From NCBI GenBank assembly GCA_934254585.1, contig CAKQLF010000008.1:11364-75363 (forward strand): 64,000 nucleotides of DNA. Direction: 5' to 3'. Numbering within the stretch: the first letter of the stretch is position 1; each line of letters opens with the position of its first letter. The notes beneath the pieces are model-generated. The model did not search any database and had not been told where the DNA came from. It worked only from the letters and a program-made list of their open reading frames with translations. This DNA comes from an uncultured Alphaproteobacteria bacterium. GTDB taxonomy: Bacteria > Pseudomonadota > Alphaproteobacteria > RF32 > CAG-239. A program made the translations under genes and the position numbers. Shown here piece by piece: positions 8,323 to 17,022 of this stretch.

Positions 8323-8529
8323 ATGAAAAAGATTTTATTTTTTCTGTTGGTCGTATTGACAACTTTGTTTTTGCAGGGTTGCGGCTATGTTGAAGTTATT
8401 GACACTCCGGCATATTACACTCCATACGGCACCATATATTATTACAATTCACCGGTGTATTACAGTAATCCGTATTGTGCAGGATATTACAGAACAATAC
8501 CGGTTCCACCGCCGTTGTATGGATATTAA
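8323..8529 (+). CDS. Small tyrosine-rich predicted lipoprotein
   Basis: The 68-residue product has a lipoprotein signal peptide ending in the lipobox FLQGC. The mature part of about 48 residues is rich in tyrosine and proline (repeated YY, YNSPVYY, IPVPPPLYGY). No family is recognised. There is no Shine-Dalgarno sequence at normal spacing; an inverted repeat touches the start codon instead. A terminator follows at 8544. Confidence 0.6.
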   Translation: MKKILFFLLVVLTTLFLQGCGYVEVIDTPAYYTPYGTIYYYNSPVYYSNPYCAGYYRTIPVPPPLYGY

Positions 8530-8543
8530 TTTGAATTTATTCC

Positions 8544-8575
8544 AAACGCTTTCCTTGAAACAGAAAGCGTTTTTC
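8544..8575 (+). terminator. Rho-independent terminator
   Basis: AAACGCTTTC (8544-8553) pairs perfectly with GAAAGCGTTT (8563-8572), and the T run continues to 8574. It ends the small lipoprotein transcript. Confidence 0.85.
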
Positions 8576-8592
8576 TATATGAGTAGGTCCGG

Positions 8593-9501
8593 TTAAAAAG
8601 TCATAACAATATGACACCACGGAGATTTGTCTGTGCAAGATTTGCATATTTCATCAATTTTATCCAAGGTAATTTCTCTGAGGCATTTATCTTCTTTTCT
8701 GCAATAGTTATCTCCGTAATATGTGTAGTCAGTAGCCACATTGTGACGATAAAAACTGACATAATATAAAGAACTATGCAGGGGTTTCATCACGTTCCGA
8801 TATAGGGCTCGGCAATATTCAAGATTGGTTTTGTCGGGTAAAATGATACCACTTTGTTGGTCAATAATACCAATTTCAAAAACCAAATGTCCGGAGCGAA
8901 CGAAAGGCCAGACCCAATGATTTTGGGAATCAATAAGTATTGTTCCGTAATTTGACCAGGTTGTCGGAGTTAAATTTGCTGTAAGAACAAACTCTGTTAA
9001 ATAGAGTTGGGAGCTACTTGGATTTAATTTTTCATAGTCAGACAGATGCTCAAGTAATCCGGTGATAAAATAGGTGTATTCTTCTATAACTTTATTTAGC
9101 TTAAACTTTTCCATTGCTTTGGAATAACCGGCAATGCCGCCGACGGAGAGAACGGCGATTATGGCCAATACGCCGAGCATTTCAATCATACTTCTTCCTA
9201 TCGGGTTTGTCTGTCTGGTCACTACTTGCGCTTTTCTCACTCGTGTACTACTCTGTACACGTCGTTCCAAAAGTGCGGCGTATTGACGCACGACATCCAA
9301 CCCCTTTGATGGCTTATCGGTCGACACGGTAGTGTCGGGTGAGGGGTAATTAAATAACTTGCAACAAATACTAAGCCAACACCTCCAGCTACCGTCATTC
9401 TCGGGCTTGTCCCGAGAATCTTGTGCGAACCGACACTTATGTAATAATAAGGCAAATTTATTGACTAGGTTAGTACCTTGTTGCAACAAGATTCTAGGCA
9501 C
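8593..9501 (-). CDS. Type IV pilin-like protein 2 (possible phase-variable N-terminus)
   Basis: This gene encodes the same GRSMIEMLGVLAII prepilin signal and hydrophobic helix as gene 1; cleavage would fall after residue 102 of this frame. The C-terminal half shares the cysteine and PLH pattern of genes 1 and 4. The leader is derived from several DNA repeats, including RDKPENDG (from the palindrome at 9398-9420) and a 117-bp block identical to gene 4. The GTG at 9501 has no clear ribosome site. The frame is open further upstream to the CT tract at 9661-9675. An ATG at 9698 with GAGGAAAG and a promoter at 9740-9768 lies just beyond the tract. With the present (CT)7 that ATG reads into a stop after 18 codons; (CT)6 or (CT)9 would connect it. 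Confidence 0.75.
   Translation of the reverse strand: MPRILLQQGTNLVNKFALLLHKCRFAQDSRDKPENDGSWRCWLSICCKLFNYPSPDTTVSTDKPSKGLDVVRQYAALLERRVQSSTRVRKAQVVTRQTNPIGRSMIEMLGVLAIIAVLSVGGIAGYSKAMEKFKLNKVIEEYTYFITGLLEHLSDYEKLNPSSSQLYLTEFVLTANLTPTTWSNYGTILIDSQNHWVWPFVRSGHLVFEIGIIDQQSGIILPDKTNLEYCRALYRNVMKPLHSSLYYVSFYRHNVATDYTYYGDNYCRKEDKCLREITLDKIDEICKSCTDKSPWCHIVMTF
9190..9306 (-). repeat. 117-bp leader block identical to 63661-63777
   Basis: The block covers the last 37-39 leader codons and the cleavage-site codons of pilin-like gene 2. It is identical base for base to positions 63661-63777 in gene 4. It contains the GTGTAC/GTACAC inverted repeat also seen at 1362-1520. Confidence 0.95.
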
Positions 9502-9515
9502 AGGGTCTAGAATGA
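9396..9515. repeat. Two dispersed palindromes in pilin 2 leader
   Basis: ATTCTCGGG...CCCGAGAAT (9398-9420) and ATTCTAG...CTAGAAT (9491-9513) are two units of the same style of small palindrome. Both stay open in the pilin frame on the minus strand. Similar units are widespread as intergenic repeats in Alphaproteobacteria. Confidence 0.8.
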
Positions 9516-9660
9516 CTGGTGCTAGAATTGCTTTCTTTGTGCCGCCTGCCAGTTTCGTGCTGTGCTTGTTATTCTCGCATACATCATTTTTTCTGCCAAA
9601 CCCTACAAAAACGTCTGTAGCGGCTTTAAAACGGTCTACAATCAGATGTTTAGGATTTGC

Positions 9661-9675
9661 AGAGAGAGAGAGAGA
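9661..9675 (-). repeat. CT dinucleotide tract, 7 units, within leader reading frame of pilin 2
   Basis: The tract follows the codons for MKNKQSKG from the ATG at 9698 and precedes GCAAATCC, exactly as at the gene 1 locus. Seven units here against eight there show that the copy number varies between paralogues. Confidence 0.9.
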
Positions 9676-9739
9676 CCTTTTGATTGCTTATTTTTCATCT
9701 TTCTTTCCTCATAAAATAGGTGAATTGTTCAATACCTAA

Positions 9740-9768
9740 AGTCTAGCAAACTATTTTTAATAAATCAA
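9740..9768 (-). promoter_or_regulatory. Sigma70-type promoter of pilin-like gene 2
   Basis: TTGATT (9763-9768) and TAGACT (9740-9745) are spaced 17 bp apart on the minus strand. They match the promoter upstream of pilin-like gene 1 in position relative to the ATG. Confidence 0.6.
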
Positions 9769-10204
9769 TAAAATTTATCTTCGTAAAAACTAAAAAACAA
9801 AATAAAACAGGCTAAAACAGTTAGTTGGGATATGGTTTAAATTGGACTTTAAAAGAAGAAAAAATAAGGGAGAATCAAAGTGTTAGAAAATGACAAAATG
9901 GGGTTTTTAAGACTGGTTTTTGAGGCAATTTTTGGGCACAATGTCATTAATCGGCACTTTTTTAGGGACATTCACAGGCACTTCTTTAATGACATTAAAA
10001 GGTACCCGCGAAAAATCAATAAAAACATCTTTACTATCAAATAATCTTTTTAGATGTGGTTAATCTGTCCAGTGCGTCCAAAAACTTTCAATAAGAGTTA
10101 TTGCATAGTGAGCTAACACTAAATATGCCGTTTTCCGTTGGACTTATGTCGGCTAATATTTTATGGCTTTCGGACATCAGCTTGGTTTAGTTGCTGAGTT
10201 TAGT
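9769..10204. other. Mostly non-coding stretch
   Basis: This 436-bp AT-rich stretch holds one possible small ORF (9880-10044). At 9992-10020 there is a decayed trace of the pilin-associated repeat (AGGTACCCGCGAA, then AATCAATAAAA). I see no RNA gene or strong terminator. Confidence 0.5.
9880..10044 (+). CDS. Possible small protein, 54 residues
   Basis: A GTG codon at 9880 is preceded by AGGGAG at a 7-base spacing, and the frame stays open for 54 codons. The predicted peptide is basic and has no recognised domain. Its last third overlaps what looks like a decayed copy of the dispersed repeat, which argues against a conserved gene. Confidence 0.25.
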   Translation: MLENDKMGFLRLVFEAIFGHNVINRHFFRDIHRHFFNDIKRYPRKINKNIFTIK

Positions 10205-10645
10205 TTATTCTCTGTCTTCCGGTTCCCAAGGAAAGTTTATCCATAATCCTTTAGGTTCGGACAGCGGAAAATAATCGGGCTTGGTTTCCGGATTTTTATT
10301 GATTAGCGTATAAATTTGCGCCAGAGGATATTTGTTGCGTAAATATTGCACGGTTTCGCCGCTGTCGCACAAATCGTCAATAATATAAGTGTTGGCTGCG
10401 TTAGGAATTTCATCTGAAGTTGTGTCAACCATTTCCGTTTGCGCTTTACTTTCATCACTATATGAAGAAAGACGGATAAAGCGAATGTCTTTATGTTTGA
10501 GATAATGTGAAATAATGGTTGCCGGAACAAGTCCGCCCCGAGAAACTGCCGCCAGAACAAAACCATTCGGCGAGCGTTCTTTAATTTTTTGCGCAATTAA
10601 AAAGCAGGCATTATCTACTTGAGCTTGGGTGATTTCTTTCATCAT
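10205..10645 (-). CDS. gpt: Xanthine/guanine phosphoribosyltransferase (Gpt-like)
   Basis: The 146-residue protein matches bacterial Gpt in length and motifs: AAVSRGGLVPA (pyrophosphate-binding loop), the PRPP-binding motif YIIDDLCDSGET, and a C-terminal LWINFPWE segment like that of E. coli XGPRT. It would convert xanthine, guanine or hypoxanthine plus PRPP to the nucleotide for purine salvage. A GGAG site precedes the tandem ATGATG; either ATG could be used. It stands alone on the minus strand. Confidence 0.85.
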   Translation of the reverse strand: MMKEITQAQVDNACFLIAQKIKERSPNGFVLAAVSRGGLVPATIISHYLKHKDIRFIRLSSYSDESKAQTEMVDTTSDEIPNAANTYIIDDLCDSGETVQYLRNKYPLAQIYTLINKNPETKPDYFPLSEPKGLWINFPWEPEDRE

Positions 10646-10710
10646 TTATCTCCGAATAAATTAAATAATGCTCTGCTTTATAACAATTGAAGTTAGAAAC
10701 GTCAATAATT

Positions 10711-11244
10711 TTATTTGTAATTTATCTGCGCTCGGCAAAATTTACGAAAATAAAAATATTCGGCAATGCTGAGTACGCCAAAGGCAAAAATATAAAAACC
10801 GACCGTCAGAACCAAGGCAAATTCGCCGAATGTTTGATAACTTAAAATTAAAAAGGCTAAAACTACGCCTAAAATACCGCTAAACATACTCCACCCCCAA
10901 GGTAAGCCGAGCTTCTTTATATCTAAGCTTCCGGAAATTTGCATAACACCGGTTGCCAAAAACCAAAAAGCGAATAAATAGGGGAGAGTTTGTACGGTTA
11001 AGCCTAGGTTTGTCAGCAGAATCAAGCCGATAAACATATCTAAAAGCCCAACCACAAAATACCAACCGGAATATTCGGTAAAAGAAAAAGTTATGTAGCC
11101 GCAACCCAATAAAAATACGGCAGCTCCAAAATATACGGCTATGGCAAACAATGAGGAAAGCGGATTTGCCCAAACCACAATACCCAAAATCAGCATTATG
11201 ATGCCGGAAATCAGGTGCCAAATACTACATCTTCTGTCTTTCAT
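10711..11244 (-). CDS. HdeD/DUF308-family membrane protein
   Basis: The 177-residue protein has six predicted membrane helices in three hairpins and looks like HdeD: ISGIIMLILGIVVWANP at the N-terminus, GLLDMFIGLILL in the middle and WSMFSGILGVVLAFLIL near the end. In E. coli HdeD belongs to the acid-resistance island, but the family is broader and the role here is unknown. AAAGGAG lies just before the ATG. Confidence 0.8.
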   Translation of the reverse strand: MKDRRCSIWHLISGIIMLILGIVVWANPLSSLFAIAVYFGAAVFLLGCGYITFSFTEYSGWYFVVGLLDMFIGLILLTNLGLTVQTLPYLFAFWFLATGVMQISGSLDIKKLGLPWGWSMFSGILGVVLAFLILSYQTFGEFALVLTVGFYIFAFGVLSIAEYFYFRKFCRAQINYK

Positions 11245-11379
11245 TTATTTTCTCCTTTATCAAAAAATATTTCAATTCGGACGTATTATTTTTTTGCCAA
11301 AAAACAAGTGAGAGTTTTATATTTTTCTTTAAAATTAAAATGTTCGTGTTATAATCGTATAATGATAGGGGGGGCTGAA

Positions 11380-12552
11380 ATGGAAAGTTTTTACAACACG
11401 CCTGATATAGAGTTTAAAGTTAATCCGATATATAGTTGCTATTGCTTATGGAGCGGAACTTTGAACGGGAGCGGTGATAAATCTTTTGATGAAAAAAGAA
11501 AAAATTTTGCAGCTTCTTTTAACAGCCCTGAAATATCCGGACTCGTTGATGCTACGCTACCTTGGAAAAATAGAAAAACTCTTTCAAATATTCAAAAAGT
11601 TCAGGGAATTATCGGAGAGCAAAATGTGCAGAATATTGCAGATTTGCAAAAGATACTTAATGAGAATTTTGATAAAGAAAATGCCGAACAACTAACAGAA
11701 GCAATTAGAAAGGCTTTGCCCGAGTTTAAGAAATTTTTGACTGAAAATAAAAATGTTATTGATAATGACCTGAAAGTTTTAGCTGAAACACAAAAAGTGT
11801 ATGGTAAGGAATTGTCGACTTTATATAAGTGCTTGGGGGTTGATGAAAATAAAAAAGGGGTTGTTTTTATCAATCCGTCTCCGGTCAGACCTTTGGGCGA
11901 TGGTATTTCAACATCGTTGAACGCAAGTATGAATTATTCTCTGAGCAAAGATGAAGATAGCGCAAATTATTTGGCAAACAGTAATATTTTAAGCCGAAAA
12001 TCAAGTACGCCTTTTCATGAAACAACACATTTTTTGTTTAATAATTCCAAAGTAAAAGCCGAATTAAGTAATCCCACTACGGAAGGCGCGAAAAAATTAA
12101 TGAAGTGGTTGACGGAGGAATTTGATAAAAAACCTGAAGAAAAAAGAGTCGGTAATGATTCTGGAAAAAATGCAATAGGGGCGATGAATGAATTGTTTGC
12201 CGTGTGTTCGACGGCTTTGTATAATGAAAAAACAACCGGAAAACCGATAAAAGACGGAGATAAATGGTATCACGGTTTTGAAATGCCAAATCGTTTAGCA
12301 CCTGTCGTGTATCCGATGTATAAAGATTATATTAATAGCGGACGGTCGTTTGATGGTGCTTTTTATGAAGATATTTATAAAAAAATGAAAAATTTAGAAC
12401 ATCTGAATTCTATGCGCAAAAAGGTGCAGGATAAAAGTAAAAAAATACCGGAAAATGGTGCTCTGTCGGATAAAAATAAAAGAACAAATGACACCGCGTT
12501 TGAAGCTGCAAAAACGATGAAGATGACAGAAAGAAAAAGATGTCTTGGATAA
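11380..12552 (+). CDS. Uncharacterised HExxH protein, possible zinc metallopeptidase
   Basis: I chose the ATG at 11380 because AGGGGGG lies just upstream; the frame is open further but has no better site. A -10 like TATAAT is at 11350-11355. The 390-residue product has no signal peptide or membrane helix. Its N-terminal half is charged and helical. The motif HETTH at residues 213-217 fits the zinc-binding HExxH signature. NELF at 270-273 places Glu271 54 residues later, where gluzincins carry a third ligand. No known family was recognised. The C-terminus is lysine-rich. It stands between an HdeD-like gene and rpoB, and could be a house-keeping protease or an exported effector. Confidence 0.6.
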   Translation: MESFYNTPDIEFKVNPIYSCYCLWSGTLNGSGDKSFDEKRKNFAASFNSPEISGLVDATLPWKNRKTLSNIQKVQGIIGEQNVQNIADLQKILNENFDKENAEQLTEAIRKALPEFKKFLTENKNVIDNDLKVLAETQKVYGKELSTLYKCLGVDENKKGVVFINPSPVRPLGDGISTSLNASMNYSLSKDEDSANYLANSNILSRKSSTPFHETTHFLFNNSKVKAELSNPTTEGAKKLMKWLTEEFDKKPEEKRVGNDSGKNAIGAMNELFAVCSTALYNEKTTGKPIKDGDKWYHGFEMPNRLAPVVYPMYKDYINSGRSFDGAFYEDIYKKMKNLEHLNSMRKKVQDKSKKIPENGALSDKNKRTNDTAFEAAKTMKMTERKRCLG

Positions 12553-12606
12553 AAAGCCGTTATCTGCGTTGTTTTTGTTTTTTATTACTGTTTTTTTAGA
12601 AAAATG

Positions 12607-12635
12607 TTGCAAAAAAAACTAAAAAAGTTTATAAT
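12607..12635 (+). promoter_or_regulatory. Promoter of the rpoBC operon
   Basis: TTGCAA (12607-12612) and a perfect TATAAT (12630-12635) are 17 bp apart. Transcription from here gives a leader of about 180 bases before rpoB. That leader holds an 8-bp inverted repeat, TTCTGCGG (12757-12764) with CCGCAGAA (12794-12801), 25 bases before the start codon, which could be a regulatory hairpin. No rplJ-rplL genes lie upstream, so rpoBC has its own promoter. Confidence 0.65.
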
Positions 12636-12825
12636 CCGGACAGTTTAAAGCAGGCAGATGAAAATCTGTGTGTTTATTATTTGGTGAACATAGCTGAGAA
12701 GGCGGATTTGTCAGGGGTTTGGCTGTGTTTGTTTTTAGTGTTTTATAAGTTTAACCTTCTGCGGTCGGGAATGATATTATTTCATAAGAATTGCCGCAGA
12801 ATCAATATGTTAGAGGAAACAGCAA

Positions 12826-15800
12826 ATGAAAGAGTCTTATACGGAGAAAAAGCGTGTAAGAAAAAATTTCGGCCGAATCGAAGCGGTTGCCGATATGCCG
12901 AATTTAATTGATGTTCAAACCGGCTCTTATTCCAGTTTTATTAATAATGTTGATGCCAACGGCGAACACTGTGAGTTTGGTTTGGAAGAAGTTTTTAAAT
13001 CTATTTTCCCGATTACAGATTTTTCCGGCAATGGAGAATTGGAATTTGTAAAATATGTTTTGGAAGAACCGAAATATGATGTGGAAGAATGCTTGAAACG
13101 TGATATGACATACGCAGCTCCAATCAGAGCAACTTTGCGCTTAGTGGTTTGGGATATTGACGAAGCCACAGGTGCAAAATCTATTCACGATATTAAAGAG
13201 CAAGATGTTTATATGGGCGATATTCCGTTGATGACGGATAAAGGTACGTTTATTTTTAATGGTACCGAGCGCGTTGTGGTTTCACAAATGCACCGTTCTC
13301 CGGGAGTGTTCTTTGACAGTGACGGCGGAAAGACAATTTCTTCCGGCAAAAAGCTGTTTTCGGCTCGTATTATTCCGTACCGCGGTTCTTGGCTTGATTT
13401 TGAATTTGATGCCAAAGATTTGGTGTATGCTCGTATTGACCGCCGTCGTAAATTGCCGGTGACTTCTATTTTCTATTCTCTGTACTCTAAAGAAACAGAA
13501 GAAAAAGCTCAAGCTTTGGCTAAAGAAGGTAAAACTTTGGAATTGGCCGATGTAAAAGGTATGGGTAAAGAAGAAATTTTAAATTACTTCTATGATTCTG
13601 AAACCTATCTGGCAGATAAGAAAAATTGGAAAATGAAATTTGAACCTTCTCGTATGAAAGGCGTTAAGTTTGAATTTGCTTTGATTAATGCGGCAAATGG
13701 TGAAACCGTTTGGGATGCCGGTAAAAAGCTTACTCCGAGATCTGCTCAGAAGTTGGCTGACGAAGGTTTGGAATATTTTGTTGTTTCTAAAGACCAGATG
13801 TATGGCAAATTCCTGGCTAAAGATATTGTTGTGGCAAAAACCGGCGAAGTTTTGGCCGAAGCAGGTGATGAAATTAATGAAGATTTGATGAATGCTTTAG
13901 CAGAAAACAAAATCAAGTCTGTTGAAACTCTGTATATTGATGGCTTAAACGTTGGTCCTTATATCCGCAACACTTTGGCTGCCGATAAAAACAAAACTCG
14001 TCAAGAGGCTTTGTTTGATATTTATCGTGTAATGCGTCCGGGTGAACCTGCTACTTATGAAGCCGCCGACACTTTGTTCCATCAATTGTTCTTTGATGCT
14101 GAACGCTATGATTTGTCTGCTGTCGGTCGGGTTAAGATGAATGCCTCTTTGGATATTTCATTTGATGATGCTCCGGATACAATGCGTGTGTTGCGTAAAG
14201 ATGATATTTTACGCATTATCAAAAAGTTGGTTGCTATTCGCGATGGTAAAGGCGAGGTTGATGATATTGACCACTTGGGTAATCGTCGTGTTCGTTCTGT
14301 AGGCGAATTGATGGAAAACCAATATCGTATGGGTTTATTGCGTATGGAACGCGCCATTAAAGAAAAAATGAGTGCGGAAATACTGAACAATGTTAAACCT
14401 CAAGATTTGGTAAATGCTAAACCTATCGCTTCGGTAATCAGAGAATTTTTTGGTTCTTCACAATTGTCACAATTTATGGATCAAAATAACCCGTTGTCAG
14501 AGATTACGCATAAGCGTCGTTTGTCTGCCTTGGGCCCTGGTGGTTTGAGCCGTGACCGCGCCGGTTTTGAAGTGCGCGACGTACACCCGACGCACTATGG
14601 TCGTATCTGCCCGATTGAATCACCGGAAGGTCCGAACATCGGTTTGATTAACTCACTTTCAACTTATGCTCGCGTTAATAAATACGGATTTATTGAATGC
14701 CCATACCGCAAAGTTGTTAATGGGGTTGTGACTTCTGATGTGGTTTATTTGTCTGCCGATGACGAAGGTAAAGTTGTTATTGCGGAAGCAAACGCAAAAG
14801 TTGATGAGACAGGGCATTTTGTAAACGATTTGATTACTTGCCGTCGCGGTGGTGAAGTTGAATTTGATAAACCTGAAAACATCAACTATATTGACGTGTC
14901 GCCAAAACAGTTGGTTTCGGTGGCTGCAGCCTTGATTCCGTTCTTGGAAAACGATGACGCTAACCGTGCGTTGATGGGTTCAAACATGCAACGTCAAGGC
15001 GTGCCGTTGTTGCGTTCGGAAGCACCGTTGGTCGGTACCGGTATTGAAGCCACAGTGGCTAAAGATTCTGGTGCGACTTTGGTGGCTAAATATGATGGTG
15101 TGGTTGACGCAGTAGATGCAAACCGTATTGTTATTCGTTCTAACGACAATGATGCTCATGACGTGGGTGTTGAAATTTATAAATTGTCAAAATTCCGTCG
15201 TTCTAACCAAAACACTTGTATTAACCAAGTGCCGTTAGTAAAAGTAGGTGATAAAATCCAGAAAGGCGATATTATTGCCGATGGTCCTTGTACAAACTTG
15301 GGTGAATTGGCTTTGGGTAAAAACCTTTTGGTGGCCTTTATGCCTTGGAATGGTTTGAACTACGAAGATGCTATTTTGTTGTCGGAAAGAATTTCTCGTG
15401 ATGATGTCCTGACTTCACTTCATATTGAAGAATTTGAAGTTATGGCTCGTGATACAAAGTTAGGTCAAGAAGAAATAACCCGCGATATTCCAAACGTTGG
15501 TGAAGATGCTTTGCGCAACCTTGATGAAGCAGGTATTGTGTATGTTGGTGCACACGTTAAAGCCGGCGATATTTTGGTGGGTAAGGTAACACCGAAAGGT
15601 GAGTCTCCTGTAACTCCTGAAGAAAAATTGCTCCGCGCCATCTTTGGTGAAAAAGCTAGCGATGTCCGTGATACTTCTTTACGCGCTCAGCCGGGAATTG
15701 ATGGTATTGTTGTTGATGTTCACATTTTCTCTCGCCGTGGTGTTGAAAAAGACGAACGCGCTTTGGCTATTGAACAAGAAGAAATTTCAAGCTTGGCTAA

Positions 15801-17004
15801 AGATAGAGATGATGAAATTGCCATTATCAGAAGAAACTATGAAGCGCGTTTGAAAGCTATGTTGAATGGTCAGGTTGTGGTTGATGCACCTAAAGGTATT
15901 GCTAAAAATGTTACTTTAAATAAAGAGATGTTAGAAACAATTCCGTCTGCTCAATGGCGCAAAATTGTGATTAAAAACGAAGATGTTATGGCTAAAATTG
16001 AAGAATTTTCTGCCGCTTTTGACGCTCGTTTGGAAAACATTCAAAAACGTTTTGAAAACAAAGTTGAAAAAGTTCAGCGCGGTGATGATTTGTTGCCGGG
16101 TGTTCTCAAAATGGTTAAAGTTTTCATTGCCACCAAGAGAAAAATGCAAACAGGTGATAAAATGGCCGGTCGTCACGGTAACAAAGGTACGGTTTCACGC
16201 GTTTTGCCGTTGGCCGATATGCCTTATACCGAAGACGGTACGCCGGTTGATGTTGTTTTGAACCCGCTTGGTGTGCCTTCTCGTATGAACGTGGGACAAA
16301 TTTTGGAAACACACTTGGGTTGGGCAGCCAAAGAACTTGGCGCACAGCTTAATGAAATGTGCGAACAATATAAACGCGGTGAAAAGACTATTGACGAACT
16401 CAATGCCCGTTTGCGTGAAGTTTATGGTGATAAACAATATAAACGCGATGTGGAACCATTGACAGAACCTGAAAAAGTTGAGATGATTTCTAACTTGAAA
16501 CGTGGCGTGCCTATGGCAACTCCGGTATTTGATGGTGCTACAGGTGATGATATCAACAATATGCTGACAATGGCCGGCTTGCCGACTTCGGGACAAATTG
16601 ACTTGTATGATGGTCGTACCGGTGAAAAATTTGATCGTAAAGTGACCGTTGGTGTTATGTATATGATTAAATTGCACCACATTGTTGATGAAAAAATGCA
16701 CGCTCGTTCGGTTGGTCCGTACAGCTTGGTTACTCAACAGCCATTGGGCGGTAAAGCTCAGTTCGGTGGTCAACGTTTCGGTGAAATGGAAGTGTGGGCT
16801 TTGCAGGCTTACGGCGCAGCTTATACCTTGCAAGAAATGCTTACTATTAAATCTGATGACGTTGCCGGCAGAACAAAAGTTTATGAAGCAATTGTTCGCG
16901 GCGAAGACAGCTTTGAGTCCGGTATTCCGGAATCCTTTAACGTGTTGGTTAAAGAAATCAAGTCTTTGTGCTTGAACGTTGAAATGTTAAATGAAGAAGC
17001 ATAA
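12826..17004 (+). CDS. rpoB: DNA-directed RNA polymerase subunit beta
   Basis: This 1392-residue protein is full-length RpoB. The rifampicin-binding region is intact and wild-type-like, with [14 protein letters not shown] followed by [20 protein letters not shown]; the residues equivalent to E. coli Asp516, His526 and Ser531 are unchanged. The C-terminal half carries [12 protein letters not shown] and ends with the usual [24 protein letters not shown] segment (here [20 protein letters not shown]). It forms the catalytic core with beta prime. The ATG follows AGAGGAAA at normal spacing. rpoC begins 18 bases downstream. Confidence 0.98.
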   Translation: MKESYTEKKRVRKNFGRIEAVADMPNLIDVQTGSYSSFINNVDANGEHCEFGLEEVFKSIFPITDFSGNGELEFVKYVLEEPKYDVEECLKRDMTYAAPIRATLRLVVWDIDEATGAKSIHDIKEQDVYMGDIPLMTDKGTFIFNGTERVVVSQMHRSPGVFFDSDGGKTISSGKKLFSARIIPYRGSWLDFEFDAKDLVYARIDRRRKLPVTSIFYSLYSKETEEKAQALAKEGKTLELADVKGMGKEEILNYFYDSETYLADKKNWKMKFEPSRMKGVKFEFALINAANGETVWDAGKKLTPRSAQKLADEGLEYFVVSKDQMYGKFLAKDIVVAKTGEVLAEAGDEINEDLMNALAENKIKSVETLYIDGLNVGPYIRNTLAADKNKTRQEALFDIYRVMRPGEPATYEAADTLFHQLFFDAERYDLSAVGRVKMNASLDISFDDAPDTMRVLRKDDILRIIKKLVAIRDGKGEVDDIDHLGNRRVRSVGELMENQYRMGLLRMERAIKEKMSAEILNNVKPQDLVNAKPIASVIREFFGSSQLSQFMDQNNPLSEITHKRRLSALGPGGLSRDRAGFEVRDVHPTHYGRICPIESPEGPNIGLINSLSTYARVNKYGFIECPYRKVVNGVVTSDVVYLSADDEGKVVIAEANAKVDETGHFVNDLITCRRGGEVEFDKPENINYIDVSPKQLVSVAAALIPFLENDDANRALMGSNMQRQGVPLLRSEAPLVGTGIEATVAKDSGATLVAKYDGVVDAVDANRIVIRSNDNDAHDVGVEIYKLSKFRRSNQNTCINQVPLVKVGDKIQKGDIIADGPCTNLGELALGKNLLVAFMPWNGLNYEDAILLSERISRDDVLTSLHIEEFEVMARDTKLGQEEITRDIPNVGEDALRNLDEAGIVYVGAHVKAGDILVGKVTPKGESPVTPEEKLLRAIFGEKASDVRDTSLRAQPGIDGIVVDVHIFSRRGVEKDERALAIEQEEISSLAKDRDDEIAIIRRNYEARLKAMLNGQVVVDAPKGIAKNVTLNKEMLETIPSAQWRKIVIKNEDVMAKIEEFSAAFDARLENIQKRFENKVEKVQRGDDLLPGVLKMVKVFIATKRKMQTGDKMAGRHGNKGTVSRVLPLADMPYTEDGTPVDVVLNPLGVPSRMNVGQILETHLGWAAKELGAQLNEMCEQYKRGEKTIDELNARLREVYGDKQYKRDVEPLTEPEKVEMISNLKRGVPMATPVFDGATGDDINNMLTMAGLPTSGQIDLYDGRTGEKFDRKVTVGVMYMIKLHHIVDEKMHARSVGPYSLVTQQPLGGKAQFGGQRFGEMEVWALQAYGAAYTLQEMLTIKSDDVAGRTKVYEAIVRGEDSFESGIPESFNVLVKEIKSLCLNVEMLNEEA

Positions 17005-17022
17005 GCTGAGGAGTCTTGACAA

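Noticed and set aside
9880..10044. Firm call of a small gene at 9880
   Set aside because: It is kept only as a low-confidence feature. The second half overlaps a decayed repeat, and no conserved feature supports it.
14440..14640. Rifampicin-resistance changes in rpoB
   Set aside because: The residues equivalent to the main resistance positions (Asp516, His526, Ser531) read as wild type.
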